Source: Phymorhynchus buccinoides
Taxonomy: Eukaryota > Mollusca > Gastropoda > Neogastropoda > Raphitomidae
Direction of reading: 5' to 3'
Assembly (NCBI GenBank): GCA_017654935.2
Contig: CM065690.1
Span: 28,450,799 to 28,514,798, forward strand
DNA: 64,000 nucleotides
Shown in pieces: positions 54,440-64,000 of this stretch (positions are counted from its first letter, which is position 1; every line of letters begins with the position of its first letter). A program made the translations under genes and the position numbers. The notes below the pieces were generated by a model. The model was not told the origin of the DNA, ran no database searches, and saw only the letters and a list, made by a program, of their open reading frames with translations.

Positions 54440-56264
54440 CATGTGGGTGAGGAATAATCTGCTGACCCTAGGGAAGGGGACGGACACGTGGGTGAGGAAT
54501 AATCTGCTGACCCTAGGGGAAGTGGACGGATACGCGGGTGAGGAATAATCTGCTGACCCCGCAGGTTCATTTGGTTTGACGACGAGGGGAGAGTAACTGT
54601 TTATCGCATTACGAAATGTGGGTGAGGAATAATCTGCTGACTCTAGGGAAGGGGACGGACGGACACGTGGGTGAGGAATAATCTGCTGACCCTAGGGGAA
54701 GTGGACGGATACGCGGGTGAGGAATAATCTGCTGACCCTGCAGGTTCATTTGGTTTGACGACGAGGAGAGAGTAACTGTTCGTTGTCAGTGTCCCTTCTA
54801 CCATCCTAGTTGAACAGCCTACAGTACAGTTCAAAATTTGGCCTAGTGTTTCTTAGCTTGCCTCGTGATTCAATCTCCTTGTGAGAACGTTTCTCTTCAT
54901 TTATTTTGAACGACCTTCCTTCTGAACTTTGTGAATATTCGTTTCTCTTCATTTATTTTGAACGACCTTCCTTCTGAACTTTGTGAATATTCGTTTCTCT
55001 TCATTTATTTTGAACGACCTTCCTTCTGAACTTTGTGAATATTTGTTCACAAACTATAAGACAAATTCAACGATTAACTGTGAGGGGGAAAAAGAAGAGA
55101 AAAACGTCAGCCAGCACCGGAAAAAAGGTTAGTGTTAAAACCGATCTCTCTCTCTCTCTCTGTCTCTCTCTCTCTCTGTCTCTCTCTCTCTGTCTCTCAA
55201 TGACACATGTAATCTTTGTTAATCATGAACCAAGATTACATGCGAAAGTACTAGGACTTCTACACGTGTGTAACTTCGCCGGTTCTCTCTCTCTCTCTTC
55301 AGTTTTTCTTCACAAATGTTTTACTTTATATCCCTCTTAGCTGGAAGTTTTGAATAAAGCTTGAAACTTGACACGTGACTTAAACTTGAGTATGGGTGTA
55401 ATCAAATTATTTTGTGTCAGTGAGTTTTATTCAGTTGGCTTGTAGTCATTTGTAGTTATCATTGCACGACTAGGTTGGCCACGTGTTTCTTTGAGTTAGC
55501 TTATATGCTCAGTTAATTACGGTGCGACTTTCTGTTTATCGCATTACGAAATGTGGGTGAGGAATAATCTGCTGACCCTAGGGAAGGGGACGGACGGCCG
55601 GACACGTGGGTGAGGAATAATCTGCTGACCCTAGGGGAAGTGGACGGATACGCGGGTGAGGAATAATCTGCTGACCCCGCAGGTTCATTTGGTTTGACGA
55701 CGAGGGGAGAGTAACTGTTTATCGCATTACGAAATGTGGGTGAGGAATAATCTGCTGAGCCTAGGGAAGGGGACGGACGACCGGACACGTGGGTGAGGAA
55801 TAATCTGCTGACCCTAGGGGAAGTGGACGGATACGCGGGTGAGGAATAATCTGCTGACCCTGCAGGTTCATTTGGTTTGACGACGAGGAGAGAGTAACTG
55901 TTCGTTGTCAGTGTCCCTTCTACCATCCTAGTTGAACAGCCTACAGTACAGTTCAAAATTTGGCCTAGTGTTTCTTAGCTTGCCTCGTGATTCAATCTCC
56001 TTGTGAGAACGTTTCTCTTCATTTATTTTGAACGACCTTCCTTCTGAACTTTGTGAATATTCGTTTCTCTTCATTTATTTTGAACGACCTTCCTTCTGAA
56101 CTTTGTGAATATTCGTTTCTCTTCATTTATTTTGAACGACCTTCCTTCTGAACTTTGTGAATATTTGTTCACAAACTATAAGACAAATTCAACGATTAAC
56201 TGTGAGGGGGAAAAAGAAGAGAAAAACGTCAGCCAGCACCGGAAAAAAGGTTAGTGTTAAAACC

Positions 56265-56326
<62 letters not shown>

Positions 56327-56497
56327 TCTCAATGACACATGTAATCTTTGTTAATCATGAACCAAGATTACATGCGAAAGTACTAGGACTTCTACACGTG
56401 TGTAACTTCGCCGGTTCTCTCTCTCTCTCTCTCTCTTCAGTTTTTCTTCACAAATGTTTTACTTTATATCCCTCTTAGCTGGAAGTTTTGAATAAAG
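54440..56497. repeat. Tandem duplication of a 1.1-kb unit (block 2)
   Basis: Counterpart of 5021-7140. The CT tracts are much shorter, which accounts for most of the length difference. One 6-bp GGCCGG-type insertion of block 1 (near 5240) is missing here. Confidence 0.88.
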
Positions 56498-57080
56498 CCT
56501 GGGTCTTTAAAAGGATTGCATCGTTGTTTCTACGTGTGCGCGTGGGATCAATGGCTCAAAGACACATGTTTGAAGTCTCTTTCCCTGCTTTCACTTCTCT
56601 TTCAAGTTTCCGCTCTTGGTTTGGCGGGGGCGGGTATGGCTTAACACTAGCTTGGAAAGAAAGGAAAAGAAAGATAGTGAAACAGAAACAAATATATAAA
56701 AGAAAGAAAAAAAGAAAGAAAGAAAGAAAAACAACCCATACTCAGTATATACATCTGTATTGTTACTACTTCGGGACTTTCCCGGTGTTGCAGATAGACC
56801 CCCCAAAAAGTGTTATGAGCAAATTCTCAGGACTTCTGGTACCAATATGAGTTGAACTCAAGAAATCACATTATATAGTTATTGAGTAGTAAATATTGTT
56901 GTTTATGGCCATCAGTGAGTGTCCTCGGCCCACGATCGTGGAACAAGTTTCATACATGCGAGTGTGTGTGTGTGTGCGTGCGTGCGTGCGCGCGCGTGCG
57001 TTTTTGGAGTGTGTGTGTGTGTGTGTGTTGTTGTTTTTGGAGCGTGTGTGTGCGCACACACATACACACACACACAGAGA

Positions 57081-57142
<62 letters not shown>

Positions 57143-57444
57143 ACACACACACGCGCGCGCGCGCACACGCACGCACACGCACACACACACACACCTCTTA
57201 CGTCCTAATCACTTACCACGATCCCTCGGGGGCAAAAGAAACAATTGGCACGGCAATTACCTCAAGAGGCAACCAGTGTACTAACAAAAGACCATCCCAA
57301 GATGTGGTCCATCCCAGTTTCCTTGTTAATTAGAATAGGCCTTTCTTCCCGTGTCATATGGGAGCCAATAAGCCAGAAGAACGGGAAATTAATTCAGCCG
57401 ACTGTGCTACGTGTCACTAAACCGAATACAACCTTTAAAAAAAA

Positions 57445-57569
<125 letters not shown>

Positions 57570-60500
57570 CTACCTACCTCTTACGTTCTAATCACTCACC
57601 ACGTTCCCTCGGGGGCAAAACAAACAATTGACATGGCAATTACCTCAAGAGTGTAACAAAAGACCGAAACATCCCAAGACTTGGTCCATCCCAGTTTCCT
57701 TGTTAATTAAAGTCTCCCTGGCTGCCCACCTTATTATCTTTGACAATGGACGCGTGATAGACGATTTTCGGAGAAAACAAAAAAAACCTAGGGGAGAGCA
57801 CTTCGTGAAAATTACAGTTAATTACCTCGACTTACTCGGTCAAAACCATAGCAACAATGGCGTCGAAGCTTGAAATCGCAGGGCACGAGTCAGCGACTTG
57901 CAAATTATTTATTTGTTTTGAAAAAATGAGGGGCCAGTATCCGCAAACCGAGAGAACTTGCAAAATGTGACGTAAAAATAAACATTACGTCAAATGTAGA
58001 ATGTCGCACGGTGTTCTAAGTGATGTAAGTCACACGAGGCGAGAGCTGGGGATCTACCTGATGGACTCTTAGCTCCCCCTGTTTGACCTGATTGAATTAG
58101 GCAAGATCACTCCCACACACCATGAAATTACTCCCCTTACTCATTTCCGAACAATTCCTATTGGGCTTATAGCAACAGTATAGTTTTATTAAAAAACAGT
58201 TGTTACATTCTATAGAATCCCTCCAGCATTGAAATCGGTCTTCGAGGTGGATGTATTGTAGGAATAACTACTTTTCCTTGTTCTTCTTCGTCTTGATGTC
58301 TGTATCTGGTCTTCACCATGCCCTCTGATTTACGCTTTAAATGGGGATAAAGCTTTTTTTAATTTTTAGATCATCATAAACAAAATGCTACATTTCAGTG
58401 TTGTTGTTGGGTTTTAAAAAAACAATACTATTTTCAAATTATAACATCTGAATCATAACAACATCAAGAGATAGAGAAAGACACTGTTCTTTAACTCTGA
58501 ACAAAATCGGATTTAAAAAAGAAAGAAAAAAAAGCTATTTATTTTTACAAGCAGGGAAGGTATGAATTGTTCGGGTAAGATGTTTTAAATTCGCGGACTT
58601 CAAATTCTTTTAAAATATTATTGTTGTGAAGGATGTTTCTCTTTTATTCAGGACAGCAGTCTTTTGCTTTTTCTTTTTGTTGAGAAAAAACAAAGAGGTT
58701 TCTTATCTTTTGACGCTAATGTAATCCCTTGCCATGTTGGACACGAGCGGTCAAGATAATGACAACGCCTTGTCGCGTGGGAAAGAAGTACGCGATCAGT
58801 GACTGACTAGTGGACGATATGCAGAAGTGAAGTAATGACGGTAACTCTCAAGGAGGTAAGAAAGTCGGCCCCAGCCTCTACCTACCTACCCCTGGGCAGT
58901 CGCCCCTCTTCTGGAGTTTCTACACCTGGCTGTTATTGTAGCATTGTCCTCGCTAAGCAATCAGTGACTGACTTGGACACTACATTAAAAAGAGCACCCT
59001 TAGGGTAGGGAACCATTTCGTCGTCTTCTCTGGTTTGGTACGCAACCAAGACGATTCATTCAGTAGTCCGAAGCAGATCGAGACTCTACGAATTTTATTT
59101 TGTCCGGTAATTTTCTTCTCTGAAGTTTTTCTGGAGTTCCAGGATAAGTCTTTGTTTTTGATTGTTGTGCTGTGGATTGTGGTACTTTGAGAACATACCC
59201 TCAGTGAATTTTAACCAAACTATTATGAAATTTAGCATTTGCGACATTGAGCGAATTTTTTTAAAATTTCACTTTTTTCCGTAATGTCATGAAATATGAA
59301 CGATTTGAGTACGGAAAAGTGTTTCAAATACGGAAAAAAGTGAAATTGCGTTCATCCTTAATGTCGCAAACTCATAGTAGCGAGCGAAGTATTTACACGA
59401 TGCTACTTTTCTGTGTCACAATCACAACATGATATTTATTCGTCCAATATGGAAATGTGTGTGTGGTGGCACGTAAGAAGTTCTGAGAGGTCTCTAAAAA
59501 ATTGGGGAAAAAATTATATTCGGAGTTCCAGGGTAATATTTTTTGTTATGAAGGATGTTTCTCTTTTATTCAGGATAGCAGTCTTTTTCTTTTTTGTTGC
59601 TAAAAAAAGAAGACTTATCTTTAGACACTACCTTGCCATGTCAGGCTCGAGCGGTCAAGATAGTGGTGGACAATGCATAAGTGCAGTAAAAAAAAAAAGA
59701 AGTATTTGTCAACTCTGATTTTTTTTCCGGAGTTCCAGGATCTTTGTTTTGGATTGTTGTGCTGTGGATTGTGGTACTTTGACTTTGAGAAGAACTGAAA
59801 AATGGTGTTTTACGCTCTCTCGGTCTGGAACAGACGCATATGGGACATTTGTAGATATAAAGATGGTGGGAACGATCCTGGAGGCAATGTCCGGAGGCAG
59901 TGCAACTCCAGGAAAGTCCCGAATTTTTAACGATACAGATGTATAATTACATAGTTAATGGTACTTTGAGAACATACCCTCAGTGAAATTTAACCAAACT
60001 AAGTATGATGTTTTTTCTTTCCTGACGAAAAATGGAGTTTTACGTCCTCTTGGTCTGAATCAGACACATATGGGACATTTGTAAATACAAATATAGTGAG
60101 AACAATACTGGAGGCAATGCCCGGAGGCAGTACGAAACCAGTAAAGTCCCGATTTAAAAAGTTTTTAATACAGATAGCTGTATCGGTGACCACGCCTCGG
60201 TTAAACCTCATCGGCTATGGGTTTTTGTTTGTGGCTCAAGCCACAAACCTATAACTCACTTTGTCGGTCGGTCGGTCTGTCGGTCCAAAATTGTCGCACA
60301 TTTTGACAAAATTGTCGCACTTCAAATCGAGGCTACACTTCTGGCCGCTCTTTAAAATGATGTATTTTAAAAGCGTACAAAATAATAAACATACGTAATA
60401 CAGACACAACAACAGACACGACGAGTATGCGGTGCTTCTTTCAATGAGTATAAGTAGGATACATAGTTTTAAATGTTTTCCAAAAGATATAAAAAGTTAC

Positions 60501-61974
60501 GAAATGGTGCAGAGATAACATTCTGGTTTACAGATTAAAATGATTGAAAAGCCAGGGGAGGTAACTCATGATTGGAGTGGTAAAAATAGACCGCGTGCCA
60601 CAAACTATTGCGATTTCGCGCTTGTTTTTTAATAGGTTTTTTTTACCCTTTAGCTAGTTGTCGTGAGCTATTGCGAGGTTATAGTCGGTTTCTCTCAAAG
60701 TTCTGAGAAGTTTCTGGAAAATCGGGAGAAAAACAAATCGGGAGTTCCAGAGTAAAAATTGTTTTCAATAGAAATTGTTCGGAAATAATTAAGGGGAGTA
60801 ATTTTATGGTGTGTGGGAGTGATCTCGCCTAATTCAATCGGTCAAACAGGGGAAGTTACTCTACCATCAGGTAAGTCCCCAGCCCTAGCTTCGTGTGTTT
60901 GAGGAGACACACAGCCTGCAGAACCCAGTGCGTCATTTTAAAATTAATGTAAATATTGTTTCTATCACTTTGTAGCAACTGGCCACCCCTTATTGTTCTA
61001 TTTAAAAAAATGTTTGCAAATCGCTGACTGGCATCCTCATGATCCTGCGGTTTCAAGCCATGCCGCCATGGTTGCTCTAGTAAGTAATCAACTATCATTT
61101 TCACGAAGTGCTCTCCCCTACTTTTTTTTTTCTTCTTCCGAAAATCGTCTATTAATAGTATTATTGTGCTTTGGTTTTTTTTATAGCTTCAGAACACGGC
61201 CCTCACTATCTCAATTTCTGAGAATATTTCTGGAAAATCGAGTTTTTTTCGGAGTTCCAGGATCATTGTTGCGCTGTGGGTTACAGGATTGTGGTAGTTT
61301 TGTAGCATACCCTCCGGGCAAGGGCAATTGAGTGGTAACCCTATTATTATTCTTCGATCGCTCAGACAGTTTCCTGTCAATTATGAGCGCAGATGCATCA
61401 TGCTGCCATAATGCGCCTAAGTAAGAAATAATGAGGCTCAGCACTGATGTCCGACTTCGGCTCGAGTTTCCTGTCAATTATGAGCGCAGATGCATAATGC
61501 GCCTAAGTAAGAAATAATTAGGCTCAGCACTGATGTCCGACTTCGGTTGGAGGAAATCTTTTTGAAAGTGTTTCTTGAAAAAACGCAGAAAGATAGTAGA
61601 ATGATGACAGCAAGCAAAGGGAAAAGGCAGAGTCAAAGAGAGTGACAGATTAAAGGAAGTTACAAGCACAGAACTCCCAGAAGGTGGGGGAACTATTGAT
61701 ACAAAAGACCCCCCCCCCCCCCCGGTATCCCCAACGGGGTGGGGGGTGGGGGGTAACCCTATTGAAAGGGATGTACACGTGTAAACCACAAGATGCCCTC
61801 AGGTGAGAACGGCGGAGGTCTAGGGTCAGAGCGAAGGGTGTGGTGTGTCTGCAATGGAGTTAGGCCGTTAGGCGGGGCGTGAAAACAAAGGGGATAAGGG
61901 AGTGGGTGAGTTAACGCACAGTCTGGACAGCCATCGCCTTTACTTAGCCTTTTGTCATTTATCTTCTGGTTTAA

Positions 61975-62194
61975 CCCTTTCACCGCCAATGTCGACTTTT
62001 GTCACCACATTGGTTTTACACCCATGTCACTAGAGGGCATCAGGTCAGAGCCTGTTGTCTGGAGACCCTGTTTTCTTGATTTGGGGATGTGGGGATGGGC
62101 CTGATGTTACATATGTCACAGAGGAAATTTTTTCTCTCTACCCAGTTTGGTTTAAGGGTATTTTGGGGCCGAAAAATGGCTGGTGGTGAAAGGG
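61975..62194. mobile_element. piggyBac-like MITE with TTAA target duplication (block 2)
   Basis: Counterpart of 12639-12858, with the same TTAA flanks and the same ends. Confidence 0.8.
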
Positions 62195-63439
62195 TTAAAT
62201 GCTTAATTTTCAAAAGAAGCATCAACAGCAACAACGACATAACTGAAGCAGCAACAAGCAAAGCTATCTTCTATGCTCACATTTTTACCAGCCGCGACGG
62301 AGAGAGCGAACCCTGGTAATGTTTTCAGTGGATTCTACAAGGCCTGGCTATCTATCTGTCTATCTATCTATCTATCTATTTATCTGTCTATCTACCTGTC
62401 TATCTATCTATCTAAAACATTCGGGCTCTATCTATCAATCAATCTATCTATGTTAACACGATAACATTTTAACGAAGAGACCCAGGACGCCCAATATTTT
62501 TCAAAATGCTGCCGCGCGGCTGGTGGTCTAGCGTCTTAACGCTCTAGTGTTTAGAGATTGCTTGCAGAAATCGAGAAATTGTAAGCATTCAAAAGTTTAA
62601 ATCATCAGCATTTCTTCGGATATTTCCAGAACGTCTGTTTTCCAAAAGAGTTAAAAAAACGGCGTATTATAGGCTCTTTTTTTTAACGACTTCTGTATTT
62701 GGCAAGTTATCTTTACCAGCCACGAACGAAAAGAGCGAAGCTGGTAATGTTTTCAGTGGATTCTGTCCGACTAACTGTCTATCTATCTATCTATCTATCT
62801 GTCTATCTATCTATCTCCAGTATCGTCCGCACCATCTTTATATCTACCAAGCGCGTCGAGATCACCAGAAAGACAGCCTTTTCAAGGATAGGAACACTCA
62901 CTTTGCTCTGGTTTCAGTCCTAGAAATTAAACCGTCAAAACGGCGATTCCTCCTCGGCGGAGATGCCGGAGAGAGTAGCCATTTTGGATGGGGTGGGTGG
63001 AGGTCACTCATTGTGGTTGAACAGAAGCGTTGGGGTTTTTTTGTAGTGCAGTAAAAAAAACCACCCATTGGAGCTAGTTCCTTTGTCGTCAGCGAAACTC
63101 CTTTAGATAAACATCAGCTGTATAAATTAAGAAGGCTTGTATTGTGAACATTTCGTGCAAACGATTTGGTCTAAACGCAGGCGGTCATTAGAAAAGAGAC
63201 GGCACATGGCTTCTCTGTGGGTGAAATAATTTGACTTCCACAGTTCCAGCACATCCGCCAAGGCGGAATATCCGATTTGATTGTTTGATTTCTAGGAAAC
63301 CAGAGCAAAGTGAGCGTTGCAGTCTCTGTAAAAGGTGTTTCCCTGGTGATCTCGACGTGTTTCTTACAAAAACACATCCGTCAGGGTCCAGTTTTAACTA
63401 AGCCCAGAAACAGAACTTCTTCAGTGTCATGGATATGAG

Positions 63440-63547
63440 CGACTTAGCGGGATTGTTTGACCACCAGGGGGCATAACGCTCGAGTGGGGCTAATCTCTGT
63501 ATATTCTTAGTTGGGGATAAAGAAAGAGAGAGAGAGGGAGGAGTCCC

Positions 63548-63624
<77 letters not shown>

Positions 63625-63703
63625 ACGCCCAACTGAGAAAATCGCGTGACAAGCCCCTAGTGGATTGACTGCCCCCTGGTGGTCAAATAATCGCCATAAG
63701 TCG
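63440..63703. mobile_element. Foldback MITE with a CT/GA centre (block 2)
   Basis: Same element as 14109-14364. The CT tract is continuous and longer here, while copy 1 has an interrupted tract. Confidence 0.72.
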
Positions 63704-64000
63704 ACCATTAGGCTTTATCTGTCAAATGAGATTTCTTATTTTGATTACATTACATAGTTTCACACAGACAGTTCAGTGGGTCTTTTTCCTTCTTTGTTGG
63801 TACAAGCCAGAATTTTGGTTATGTCCCTTTGCAATGGGCTGGTCAGCTGCAGTGGTCAGCTGGTCAGCTGTATGTCTATTCAGCGGAAAATGCCGAAAGG
63901 TGAATGCTGGATGGTCACTGTTTGATAGATTTTCACATTTATAGTGAGCCCATTTTTCGCAAACATCGCAAAAAATGCAGTCAATGTCACACTGCTTACC

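Overview
The window looks like nuclear DNA from a marine invertebrate, most likely a gastropod mollusc. The reasons are GT-AG introns, long CT/GT/CA microsatellites, many foldback MITEs, LINE fragments with mollusc-type 3' tails, and a dispersed element of a kind I associate with gastropods (about 40836-40945). The species is an inference. Almost all long open frames are simple-sequence or repeat artefacts. I can support two host genes, both rebuilt from splice sites with matching phase.

Layout. (1) 1-14661 is one copy of a block that returns in the same orientation at 49428-64000. Both copies run off the window. (2) 14662-23533 holds foldback elements, a two-exon plus-strand gene (17730-18021 and 21035-21303) and a 101-bp minisatellite. 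A 500-N gap (23534-24033) interrupts that minisatellite. (3) 24034-42400 is repeat-rich: a hAT-like remnant, a MITE with telomere-like repeats in its loop, a repeat carrying five TCAAGGTCA sites, a CCAAT/TATA promoter candidate, an intact 625-codon LINE ORF1 with three zinc knuckles, and a 775-bp tandem duplication. (4) 42479-51227 is a four-coding-exon minus-strand gene (273 aa). Its last intron contains a LINE reverse transcriptase pseudogene and an 805-bp nested palindrome. (5) 49428-64000 is the second block copy.

Main interpretation. The two copies sit on opposite sides of a scaffold gap and differ by SNPs, small indels and microsatellite lengths. The first coding exon of the minus-strand gene is present in both, but only the right copy has its downstream exons in view. 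This fits two haplotype contigs placed side by side (a false duplication). If so, the true order is 24034-49427, then the block, then 14662-23533. The two genes would then be head-to-head neighbours about 16 kb apart.

How the genes work. The minus-strand gene encodes a proline-rich, probably disordered N-terminal half with two copies of an acidic plus CV(I/V)T motif, joined to a compact helical C-terminal half. The plus-strand gene encodes a small basic protein with a KKVSF motif that resembles protein phosphatase 1 docking sites. Neither has a function I can assign with confidence. No link between them is visible beyond possible adjacency.
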